Of a stretch of DNA of 13,207 nt, positions 1 through 6,954 are shown one piece after another. The position numbers and the translations under genes were made by a program. Position 1 is the stretch's first letter; every line of letters begins with the position of its first letter. A model generated the notes under the pieces. It did not search any database. It was given only the letters and a program-made list of their open reading frames with translations, and was not told where the DNA came from. The stretch is from Fen731 sp964354265 (GTDB lineage: Bacteria; Actinomycetota; Humimicrobiia; Humimicrobiales; Humimicrobiaceae), in the NCBI GenBank assembly GCA_964354265.1, contig CAYGYY010000057.1, positions 1 to 13,207 of the forward strand, in the 5' to 3' direction.

Positions 1-1339
1 GAAGGTCTTCATCCTCAGGGTCATATTCATCAAGCCACTTCATAAACTGCTGGTAGTGGTCACGGAACGGGCAGGGTGTAAGCAGGTTGCCAGGATCTTT
101 CGGGTTGCAGGTCCCGTGACCGTTTTCAACCTGCCATTTCCTTATGGACGCAAAGAATGGCAAGTTCCATACATCTTCAAGAGTCTTGCCGCTATTATAG
201 AGTTCGATTATATTTCCTGCGCTATATGGCGTAAAGACACACGGCATTACACTTCCGTTCCAGTCTACATAGAAATACCCTCCGTCTCTTCCTGCAGAAA
301 TACATCCTTTTACAAGAGTCCCATGGTTCCAGAAATCAATAAGGAATAGTTTCTTTCGTTCAATGACCCCCCATATATTCTTCCAGAATTCAAGTCTTTG
401 CCCCGGGGTGGGCATATGGTTAAAATCTGAATTCTTCCCTATGGGCAGGTACTGGAAGTAAAAACCATAGAACGCACCCTGGATGTTAAAGAAGAAATCG
501 AGGAATTCATCGCCCAGTATATCCTGGTAATTTTCGCGATTGACAGTAACAGATATTCCAAACGGAGCTCCTGCATTTCTCATCAGTTCCATTGCGTTAA
601 GGACCTTTTCAAAAGCGCCTGCTCCACGCCGTTTGTCAGTTGCTTCCTGCAGCCCTTCCACTGAAAAAGCGGGAGTCAGGTTCTTATACGCAGCAATTTT
701 TTCCGTTAAATCCCTGTCCAGCACCGTGCCATTGGTAAAAGCAAGAAAAAGCATGTCCGGATTTTTTTTAACTATATCCAGGATATCTTTTCCATTGGAG
801 CGATATATAAAAGGTTCCCCGCCTGAAAAAACGACCAGCTTAATACCCCAGATCTTTTTTGCATCTGATATAAGCCTGTCCATGATCTCCCAGTCAAGTT
901 TTGTGCCATCTGAGGAAGCGGAGCTTGCGTAACAATCATTGCATTTAAGATTGCAGGCATGGCCCGGGCTTATTACAAGAAACCATGGCGGATAATACCC
1001 GTTTTCCCCGTAAAAATGTCTTACAGCTTCATTTGACTGCCGCGGTTTTGCCATGACATCAATCCATAAATTAAAGATAGCGTGCGCCACTTTCCGGTTA
1101 AGATTGCCGCTTTCTATGGAATGGACAAGTGACTGTATTATTGAAAGAGCAATCAGTTTTTTTTCGCGCAGGATCCTTTTACTGCTTTTGGGAAATTGAC
1201 TATTTTTACCTGGTTCGAGCGCTGATGCCACTTTTTTCTCCATCAATCTAACCAGGTATTTCCTGGTTGGCCTTTTAAACATTAAATCAGCGGCCAGGTT
1301 ATAAAGAAGGGTATTGGTTTTATCTTTTAAAGCACTCAT
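1..1339 (-). CDS. Radical SAM/SPASM-domain protein, C-terminus outside window
   Basis: The minus-strand frame is open from ATG at 1339 to the window edge (446 codons). Residues 1-115 are a basic, mostly helical N-terminal extension. The radical SAM core follows with C129-x3-C133-x2-C136 (HACNLKCNDCY), the cluster that binds the [4Fe-4S] and SAM, then a GGE motif at 173-175 (FSGGEPF) and a TNGT strand near 202. C346 and C367, with C411 and C423 further on, lie where SPASM/twitch domains place cysteines for auxiliary Fe-S clusters. SPASM proteins typically modify peptides or proteins or mature enzymes; no substrate is visible here and no precursor peptide gene was seen. The start is preceded by a four-codon micro-ORF rather than a Shine-Dalgarno. 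It is transcribed away from the men genes, so a quinone role is not implied. The superfamily is certain; the function is unknown. Confidence 0.9.
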   Translation of the reverse strand, partial: MSALKDKTNTLLYNLAADLMFKRPTRKYLVRLMEKKVASALEPGKNSQFPKSSKRILREKKLIALSIIQSLVHSIESGNLNRKVAHAIFNLWIDVMAKPRQSNEAVRHFYGENGYYPPWFLVISPGHACNLKCNDCYASSASSDGTKLDWEIMDRLISDAKKIWGIKLVVFSGGEPFIYRSNGKDILDIVKKNPDMLFLAFTNGTVLDRDLTEKIAAYKNLTPAFSVEGLQEATDKRRGAGAFEKVLNAMELMRNAGAPFGISVTVNRENYQDILGDEFLDFFFNIQGAFYGFYFQYLPIGKNSDFNHMPTPGQRLEFWKNIWGVIERKKLFLIDFWNHGTLVKGCISAGRDGGYFYVDWNGSVMPCVFTPYSAGNIIELYNSGKTLEDVWNLPFFASIRKWQVENGHGTCNPKDPGNLLTPCPFRDHYQQFMKWLDEYDPEDEDL

Positions 1340-1350
1340 AAGGCACTCAT
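1340..1350 (-). other. Micro-ORF (Met-Ser-Ala-Leu) overlapping the radical SAM start
   Basis: On the minus strand an ATG at 1350 opens four codons (MSAL). Its TGA (1338-1336) overlaps the ATG at 1339 in an ATGA arrangement. The first 11 bases are nearly duplicated at the real start (ATGAGTGCCTT then ATGAGTGCTTT). The only SD-like bases (AGG, 1359-1357) sit 6 nt before the first ATG and 17 nt before the second. Translational coupling is possible, but a small tandem duplication with no function explains it as well. Confidence 0.25.
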
Positions 1351-1570
1351 TAAAAACCTATTTTGTTTATTTTCCAAATCTTTAAATACTTGAAATATAT
1401 GCAAAGCTTAATGAAATATTAATAATTAGACGTTTTAAAACCTTTATATGTTTTATATTTAAAAATTAGCCAATTAATATTTAAGTTTTTACCAGTATTC
1501 TGCCGATAAATATTCTAGATATTATAACTATTATAATATCTAATATAAAGTGCCTTCAAACGTGATTGTA
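1351..1570. other. AT-rich intergenic region between divergent genes
   Basis: About 220 bases of very AT-rich sequence lie between the radical SAM gene and the cpaE-like gene. I see no RNA gene and no coding frame worth calling. The one clear structure is the palindrome at 1516-1542. No convincing promoter for the radical SAM gene was recognised on the minus strand. Confidence 0.5.
1516..1542. repeat. Perfect inverted repeat, 12-bp arms, 3-nt centre
   Basis: Left arm TAGATATTATAA (1516-1527), centre CTA, right arm its exact reverse complement (1531-1542). It lies 28 nt upstream of the proposed -35 box of the cpaE-like gene, in the divergent spacer. The composition is AT-only apart from the two outer G-C pairs and the centre, and no T-tract follows, so a terminator is unlikely. 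A dimeric regulator site is the plausible reading; no regulator gene is adjacent. Confidence 0.6.
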
Positions 1571-1599
1571 TTGTCGGATTTTATATTATTTGTTATAAA
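1571..1599 (+). promoter_or_regulatory. Candidate sigma-70/A promoter of the cpaE-like gene
   Basis: TTGTCG (1571-1576) and TATAAA (1594-1599) are separated by 17 nt. Transcription would start near 1606, about 30 nt before the ATG at 1638. A GGAG (1621-1624) lies 13 nt before that ATG, rather far for a Shine-Dalgarno. AT-rich background makes chance matches likely. Confidence 0.45.
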
Positions 1600-1637
1600 A
1601 TAGAGAGGCAAGACCAGACTGGAGAAGTTACGCAAAG

Positions 1638-2807
1638 ATGACAAATATAGAAAATGTACCATTAATACTGATAGGCAGCTCAAAAGAAAACGCTGATAAT
1701 GTAGCCAGCTCACTTAAAAAGTATACTGACCTTCAGGTTTCAAATGTTTCTACCGAATTAAATGACCTGAGGATGATTCTTGCTGAAAGAAGACCTTGTA
1801 TCGTAATGGTAGGTCCTGATTTTGCTTTCAAAGATATAGAAAGTATAGTGAAGGACTATGAGTATAGCCTCAGGTTAGTGATGCTGATAATACTATCCGG
1901 CAAAGTCACCGGTGATTTGCTCAAGAATGCCATAAAACTCGGCGTTTCGGATGTATTGCAGTTTCCGTTTGATTTCACGGAACTGAAAGAATCGGTTGGG
2001 AAGTTAAATAAAATACTTAAACATATGCTTTTGAATATGAAGGAAGAATCAACATTATTTGGGAACAAAAACAATGCACGCGCTAAAACCGTAATGGTTT
2101 TTGGAACTAAAGGTGGTTCAGGAAAGTCATTTGTTGCCAGTAACATTGCTATCAATATCCGTAAGCGTTCAGGCAAGAATGTTGTTTTGTTTGATTTGAA
2201 TTATGATTACGGAGATGCATCACTGCTATTAAATGTATTTCCAAAGCAGACTATTTTTGACCTGTCCATGTTACTGGAACAAATAAATCCTGAATTTTTA
2301 AACAGTTTCCTGGTAGTTCATTCGTCTGGCATAAAAATATTGCCGGCCCCACTGGATCCTTCACAGGCTGAATCAATAGACCTTTCAACTACCATTAAAA
2401 TTTTTGATGCTTTAAGCAGGAATTTTGATTATATAGTAATCGATTCACCTCCAAGGTTTTCGGAAGAAGTACTGGCCCTGTTAAAAAAAGTCGATCTCAT
2501 GTGCATTATTGCCAGCATGGATGTCTCAAATATTAAGAATCTGAAAATATCTTTAAAACTGCTTGAACAATTAAAGTTTCCTTCAGAAAAGATCATAACA
2601 ATCGTTAACAGGTCAAATACCAAGGTCGGTATTGAGGTTGCAGATATTGAAGAAACAATATTTACAAAAATCGATATCCTGATACCAAGCAGCATAATGG
2701 TGCCGCTTTCAATCAATAAGGGGAAACCGATTATAGATAGTTATCCCAGGTCGACTATTGCAGCAAGCATAAACAAACTTACAAACCTTATCCTCGAAAG
2801 GGCGTAG
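1638..2807 (+). CDS. CpaE/TadZ-like ParA/MinD-family ATPase with degenerate receiver domain
   Basis: This 389-residue protein has two domains. Residues 7-130 look like a response-regulator receiver, but Gly59 stands where the phosphorylated Asp would be (CIVMVGPDF), so it is probably a pseudo-receiver. Residues 150-389 are a MinD/ParA-type ATPase: deviant Walker A KGGSGKS (158-164) with the signature lysine K158, the A' aspartate D186 (VVLFDLNYDYGD) and Walker B YIVIDSPP with D269. This order is typical of CpaE/TadZ, which place Tad/Flp pilus machinery at the cell pole. No tadA, tadB, tadC, rcpC or pilin gene is in the window, so it is an orphan here. It has its own promoter and palindrome upstream. 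Its last 20 bases overlap the 3' end of menE on the other strand. The family is secure; a Tad role is inference. Confidence 0.88.
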   Translation: MTNIENVPLILIGSSKENADNVASSLKKYTDLQVSNVSTELNDLRMILAERRPCIVMVGPDFAFKDIESIVKDYEYSLRLVMLIILSGKVTGDLLKNAIKLGVSDVLQFPFDFTELKESVGKLNKILKHMLLNMKEESTLFGNKNNARAKTVMVFGTKGGSGKSFVASNIAINIRKRSGKNVVLFDLNYDYGDASLLLNVFPKQTIFDLSMLLEQINPEFLNSFLVVHSSGIKILPAPLDPSQAESIDLSTTIKIFDALSRNFDYIVIDSPPRFSEEVLALLKKVDLMCIIASMDVSNIKNLKISLKLLEQLKFPSEKIITIVNRSNTKVGIEVADIEETIFTKIDILIPSSIMVPLSINKGKPIIDSYPRSTIAASINKLTNLILERA

Positions 2808-4221
2808 ACTCTATTAATTTCCTGGCCATACCCGCCATTTCTTCCCTGTCAGGTTTTAATGGCTTATTTGAGTCTGCCGGCCAGTCATAAAAAAACTTCG
2901 GTATTTTGAACCTCTCGATTTTTAAATTGAGGTATTTTTTCAGCTCCACAAAATCAGTTTTATTGTTTTTGGAACTCCTGATAAATGCAAACGGCACTTT
3001 TCCTGATATTTTATCTGGAACAGCCACCACAACAACTTCTTCAACCCCATGATACTGATGTATTGCATTTTCAATTTCTTCAGGATATATGTTTTCACCC
3101 CTGCAGACAAACATAAGGTCCTTCCTGCCTGTAACAGTAAGATATCCTTCAGCATCAAGAAAACCTGTATCTTTTGTATAAAACCATCCATTCTTATCAG
3201 TGGGCAGTAAAGTGCCTGGCGGCAAACAGTCCCGGTTTGGCCGGGAAGCTGCCCCGGCTTTTGAAAGGTAGCCTTTAAAAAGGGTCATCCCTTTAACAAG
3301 TATTTCGCCATCCGGCGCAATTTTTAGTTTCCGGTACTTCAGCAGCTTGCCTGATGTCTGCATATGTTTTAAAGAATCTCCCGGAGACGTAGCTGTTATC
3401 TGAGATGTCATTTCAGTCGAGCCGTATGACTTGAAGATAGGGAGCCTGTTTTTTTGGCATTCCTCTAAAAGTGATGTTGACATTGTCCCGCCGCCGACCA
3501 GCAGAGCTTTGATTCTTTTTAAGGATTTTAATCCGGTATTATCCTGTATTATCCTGAATAACTGGGCAGGCACAAGAGAGACGTGGGTAACAGAAGAATA
3601 ACTTAGCAGTTGTGATAAAGAGTAGTCCATTTGTATTGAGCTGGGTACTGCAATATTCCCCCTGCCTATTTTTGCGCGCATTAAAAGGGAAAGCCCGCTT
3701 ATATGATAGAGAGGAAGGCTTAATAACCAGGTATCTTCCTCATTAAAGCCTATATTTTCATTTGAACCAAGGGCGCTGTAATAATGATTTGCAATTGTGT
3801 GAAGCGCTGCCCTGGGGCTGCCTGAAGAGCCTGATGTAAAGATTATGCTTGCACTATTATTCAGCAGGGATCTGATATTGGGTATGCAGACTTTTATAAG
3901 GGCCAAGGCGTCACCGGATTTGTTCCTGGCGCCGGGTTTACTTGCTGTGTCAAGCTCTTCAAAATGATATGTTTTTTTTATAAGATCCGGACTCTTTTTC
4001 CAGGGTATTATGCTTCCATCCCGGCGATATCCCAGTATCATTCGATTGCAGGATGCAATGCTTATCGCATCAATTATCTTTTGCAGGGGGTATGACGGGT
4101 TTACCGGCACAACCGTCGCTTTCGCCTGCCACAAATCAATTATTGCCCTTACATATTCGGGGCAATTCTCGCTTATTATTGCAATCCTTTCCCCGGGCCT
4201 TATTTGGAGCTTTTCAAGCAT
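2788..4221 (-). CDS. menE: o-Succinylbenzoate-CoA ligase
   Basis: AMP-forming acyl-CoA synthetase of 477 residues. It activates o-succinylbenzoate with ATP and CoA to OSB-CoA, the substrate of MenB. Visible motifs: P-loop TSGSSGSPRAA (129-139), WLLSLPLYHISG (165-176) and THVSLVPAQLFRII (212-225), both close to E. coli MenE as remembered, SYGSTEMTS (265-273), TKDTGF (349-354), GRKDLMFVCRGENIYPEE (365-382), and a C-terminal K456 at the adenylation-lysine position. The start is nine nt after the menC stop, with SD-like AAGGCGG. Relative to E. coli MenE about 45 N-terminal residues are missing, and the in-frame menC stop prevents any upstream extension, so the short N-terminus is real unless there is an assembly error. 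Its 3' end overlaps the convergent ATPase gene by 20 bp. Function is confident from motifs plus menC adjacency. Confidence 0.93.
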   Translation of the reverse strand: MLEKLQIRPGERIAIISENCPEYVRAIIDLWQAKATVVPVNPSYPLQKIIDAISIASCNRMILGYRRDGSIIPWKKSPDLIKKTYHFEELDTASKPGARNKSGDALALIKVCIPNIRSLLNNSASIIFTSGSSGSPRAALHTIANHYYSALGSNENIGFNEEDTWLLSLPLYHISGLSLLMRAKIGRGNIAVPSSIQMDYSLSQLLSYSSVTHVSLVPAQLFRIIQDNTGLKSLKRIKALLVGGGTMSTSLLEECQKNRLPIFKSYGSTEMTSQITATSPGDSLKHMQTSGKLLKYRKLKIAPDGEILVKGMTLFKGYLSKAGAASRPNRDCLPPGTLLPTDKNGWFYTKDTGFLDAEGYLTVTGRKDLMFVCRGENIYPEEIENAIHQYHGVEEVVVVAVPDKISGKVPFAFIRSSKNNKTDFVELKKYLNLKIERFKIPKFFYDWPADSNKPLKPDREEMAGMARKLIESTPFRG

Positions 4222-4230
4222 AACACCGCC

Positions 4231-5493
4231 TTAATCTAAAAGAACCAGCTTATTAAAATCGATATCCGTCAGAGCTTTTTCTGCTTCTGTGATGCAAAGC
4301 TTGCCATCTTTGACTGAAAGCCTGTCATTTATTATATCTGATTTAAACCAGTTCAGCGTATCGAGTCCGGCAGCAATTCCAAGAAGACCCTGGGCTTTTG
4401 CAAAAAGGACTATTGAGGAGATCCCAAGGCCGGTTTCAAAAGTGCTGCTTAAAACAGGAGTGACGCTTTTTCTGCGGCAGTAATCAATAAGCTCTTCAGA
4501 CCTGTAAAATCCGCCGACAATTGTTGGCTTAATTATTATTGCTTTAAGAAAGGGAAAAGAGGTTTTATCTCTTTCTCTAAGGCTCCCGCCGACAAAGTTT
4601 TCTTTACTGCTGCAGGCAAATCTACCATATTTATTTTCAAATTCCTCTATTGTCTCATCAAGCGCAACGGGTATTCCGGTTTGCTCGTAGAAACTGTGAA
4701 GGTCCTCAAGATTTTTCAATGGGTCTTCAATATATTCTATAAATCCATCGATTCCGATTTGAGAAATTTTCCTGCCAAAATGTAACGCTTCATTAAGGCT
4801 CCAGGAGCAGTTTGAATCAAGCCTTAATCTTAAGCCTCCGTTAAAAATATTGCAAAGTCCAGCTATCATTGAAATATCATCGTCAACACTTTGCCGTCCC
4901 ACTTTGACTTTAACAGTTTTATAACCATCCTTAATTATTCTTGCTGCCTCATTCTGCATTTCATCCTGAGTTGCGTTAGCTCCAAAAGATATAAGGCCGT
5001 TTAGAGGGAGGTATAGCACAGGAGTAACATTCTCCCGGAGGATGCGCTGGCCTGGATTGAGCGTCTTCTGGCTTCCAGGTATTTCTGTATTTTTTTTAAG
5101 GCTGTTAATATAGCCCAGATTGAAAACTGCCATTTCAAGACCGTTCCGGACAGAGGGAAGCAGTCCTCCTGTTTTAGGGCCGGGTTTTTGCCGGGTTTTC
5201 TTATGCCTGTTTAAAATCATATCTCTTACAAGTTTTGCCTGGGCAGCAGCATCCTTGAAAGATTCACTGCTGAAGTGGGGAAGAGGAGATATCTCACCGC
5301 ATGAGCGTGTTCCGCCAGCAGTTATGATTTCAAATATTATTCCCTGCCTGACTTTTAGCACATGCCCCTTTACTATAAGCGGTTTTGAAAGGGCAAGTTC
5401 ATAGCTGTATAAATTAATAGTATTAACAGCTTCAGGCATTAAAATATTTAAATCCATAAACACCGTACCTGTATTCATATTGCTGCAAATCAT
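4231..5493 (-). CDS. menC: o-Succinylbenzoate synthase
   Basis: Enolase-superfamily enzyme that dehydrates SHCHC to o-succinylbenzoate. Frame length is 420 residues; MenC is usually shorter. The family signatures are complete: GEISPLPHFSSES near 66-78, K195-x-K197 (VKVKVG), metal ligands D226 (LRLDSN), E256 (YIEDP) and D279 (VALDE), and catalytic K322 (IIIKPT). GLDTLNWF lies near 376. A stretch around 130-156 looks like an insertion before YLPLNG. The start is uncertain: ATG 5493 is the longest form and lacks a Shine-Dalgarno. ATG at 5457 (MDLNILMPEA) has a weak AGG 10 nt upstream and gives 408 residues, nearer the family length. First gene of menC-menE, transcribed away from the lipoprotein gene. 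Confidence 0.94.
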   Translation of the reverse strand: MICSNMNTGTVFMDLNILMPEAVNTINLYSYELALSKPLIVKGHVLKVRQGIIFEIITAGGTRSCGEISPLPHFSSESFKDAAAQAKLVRDMILNRHKKTRQKPGPKTGGLLPSVRNGLEMAVFNLGYINSLKKNTEIPGSQKTLNPGQRILRENVTPVLYLPLNGLISFGANATQDEMQNEAARIIKDGYKTVKVKVGRQSVDDDISMIAGLCNIFNGGLRLRLDSNCSWSLNEALHFGRKISQIGIDGFIEYIEDPLKNLEDLHSFYEQTGIPVALDETIEEFENKYGRFACSSKENFVGGSLRERDKTSFPFLKAIIIKPTIVGGFYRSEELIDYCRRKSVTPVLSSTFETGLGISSIVLFAKAQGLLGIAAGLDTLNWFKSDIINDRLSVKDGKLCITEAEKALTDIDFNKLVLLD

Positions 5494-5499
5494 GGCATA

Positions 5500-5512
5500 A
5501 TTATAGATTATA
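5500..5512 (-). promoter_or_regulatory. Two overlapping -10-like hexamers before menC
   Basis: On the minus strand TATAAT occurs at 5512-5507 and again at 5505-5500, directly upstream of the longest menC start. No good -35 hexamer was found at 16-18 nt. If either is used, transcription would begin near 5500-5493 and favour translation from the ATG at 5457. AT-rich background makes this weak evidence. Confidence 0.28.
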
Positions 5513-5611
5513 GAAATATAATTTTACAGGCAGGCAGGGGAAAAGTATTTGATGCGTGGTTTTAATTTAAGTTTTAAAGAAATACTTGAATCAAATAGAA
5601 AAATAAGTAAG

Positions 5612-5634
5612 AATTAATTGTTTAACAAATAATT
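5612..5634. repeat. Near-perfect inverted repeat in the menC/lipoprotein divergent spacer
   Basis: AATTAATTGTT (5612-5622), one central T, then AACAAATAATT (5624-5634). Ten of eleven arm positions pair. It lies immediately upstream of a TATAAA (5636-5641) that could be the -10 box of the lipoprotein gene, where a dimeric repressor could act. No adequate -35 box was recognised. The composition is AT-rich, so a chance origin remains possible. Confidence 0.35.
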
Positions 5635-5692
5635 TTATAAACGGGATCATTTTAAAGCCGGAATACCTTCGATTAAAAAAGAGAGGTAACTG

Positions 5693-6754
5693 ATGAATAT
5701 AAAGAATAAAAAAAATATAATTTTTAATGCTTCAATAGTATTTTTACTTACAACAGTTTTTATTTTTCCTGCTGCCTTGACCGCCTGCAAAACTGAAAGC
5801 CCGGGTACTGGTAGCGAAGCTTCGGCAGCAACAGGACCTCTGGAAACAGTGACTTCAGAAACAGTTGCAGGAAGCGAAGAATCAAAAGAGCAGACTATTG
5901 AAACCCAGGCCGAACCAACCAACCAGGAAGTAATCCAGGAAAGCATAATATCAGGGTTTAATGCGCTGCTGGAAACCGATCCCACCCCGGATAGATTAAT
6001 TGGCTATATTGATGCTAATACAGAATTTGCCACGCCAGAAACAGTGGCCGTCATGCTGGAGGGACTTGAAAATTTGCAAAAAGTTTACCAGGGTATATAT
6101 ATGGAATACCTGTTTGAAGGTGACGGACAGCAGAAGCTTATTGAAGCTTTTACAAATGAGGATGAATTCATCATTGAGAACCTGGATAACATAGATGATG
6201 AAATTTTAAGAGACGACATCCGGAAAATGTTTGAAGGCGGCTTTAAGTTTATAAACCTTGAGGGTTCCTTTTATCCAATTATAGATTTTGAATACCTGAA
6301 AAAATATTCCGGTTATCTTGACCAGGAATACAATGATTACCTGGATGTGAGGGCGGCAGAATCCAATGAGGTATATTCAAGAGATGCAGGCCTTGTAATA
6401 TCGTGGGATGAGCTTGCTGAAAGGATGATAAATTCTGAAAAATATCTTGTAAAATATCCTGATGAGACCCCAGGTAAAATAGAGGTAAGCAAATTGTTCC
6501 TGGAATACTTTGCTGCATATATTTATGGCCAGAATAATACACCCACCAGGGACTATACGACTAATGTTGTTTTTGATGAGGTAATACAAAGTTATAAAAA
6601 AACAATTGAAAATAATCCCGGATCCACTGCGGTTAGTCTTCTTAAAGATTTTCTTGATGAACTAAAGAAAAATGACTTTGTCCTTTCTGATGATATTTTA
6701 CAGGGCATTGATAAATATATTAATTCACTTATAAAATCTTATGAGCTTGATTAA
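5693..6754 (+). CDS. Predicted lipoprotein of unknown function
   Basis: 353 residues. A basic N-terminus (MNIKNKKN) and hydrophobic stretch (10-28) end in a lipobox L29-T-A-C32, so the protein is predicted to be exported and lipid-anchored at Cys32. Residues 33-80 are a Ser/Thr/Glu/Gly-rich linker typical of lipoproteins. The rest (80-353) is acidic and probably helical, with YLDVRAAESNEVY and DAGLVISWDELAERM as its most distinctive segments; the same pattern recurs in the decayed fragment downstream at 6779-6952. A good SD (GAGAGG, 5681-5686) sits 6 nt before the ATG. No catalytic motif was recognised. It is plus-strand between two minus-strand men blocks, so co-transcription with them is excluded. 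I do not assign a function. Confidence 0.85.
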   Translation: MNIKNKKNIIFNASIVFLLTTVFIFPAALTACKTESPGTGSEASAATGPLETVTSETVAGSEESKEQTIETQAEPTNQEVIQESIISGFNALLETDPTPDRLIGYIDANTEFATPETVAVMLEGLENLQKVYQGIYMEYLFEGDGQQKLIEAFTNEDEFIIENLDNIDDEILRDDIRKMFEGGFKFINLEGSFYPIIDFEYLKKYSGYLDQEYNDYLDVRAAESNEVYSRDAGLVISWDELAERMINSEKYLVKYPDETPGKIEVSKLFLEYFAAYIYGQNNTPTRDYTTNVVFDEVIQSYKKTIENNPGSTAVSLLKDFLDELKKNDFVLSDDILQGIDKYINSLIKSYELD

Positions 6755-6778
6755 CCATATATGATATCAGAGCAATGA

Positions 6779-6952
6779 AAGTACCTGGATTATCCATCCG
6801 ATCTTGCGCTCAACAGTTATATTAGCTTTATTGACAGCCAGTACAGGGAAAAATATGATGAGCAGTCCGAAGCCGGGCTTGTTATATCTTTGTCTGATTT
6901 TGTTGCGATTGGGGATATAAGCGGAGACATATTTAAACTCTGTCCTGGCTAA
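6779..6952 (+). pseudogene. Decayed fragment of a paralogue of the upstream lipoprotein
   Basis: An open stretch of 57 codons ending in TAA (6950-6952), with no start codon and an in-frame TGA directly before it (6776-6778). Its translation resembles the middle of the lipoprotein gene just upstream. YISFIDSQYREKY matches YLDVRAAESNEVY in length with all three tyrosines and the Glu in register, and EAGLVISLSDF matches DAGLVISWDEL. The signal peptide, the linker and the C-terminal part are absent. The simplest reading is a tandem duplicate mostly lost by deletion. It ends 2 nt before the 3' end of menA. The homology is judged by eye. Confidence 0.65.
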
Positions 6953-6954
6953 TT

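Noticed and set aside
540..932. 130-codon plus-strand frame over the radical SAM gene
   Set aside because: The opposite strand carries the radical SAM cluster and GGE motifs in a continuous frame, so this is an antisense shadow.
5552..5617. 21-codon plus-strand ORF upstream of the lipoprotein gene
   Set aside because: An AGGGG is present but 12 nt away, the peptide is unremarkable, and its end runs into the near-palindrome. Chance is more likely in AT-rich spacer.
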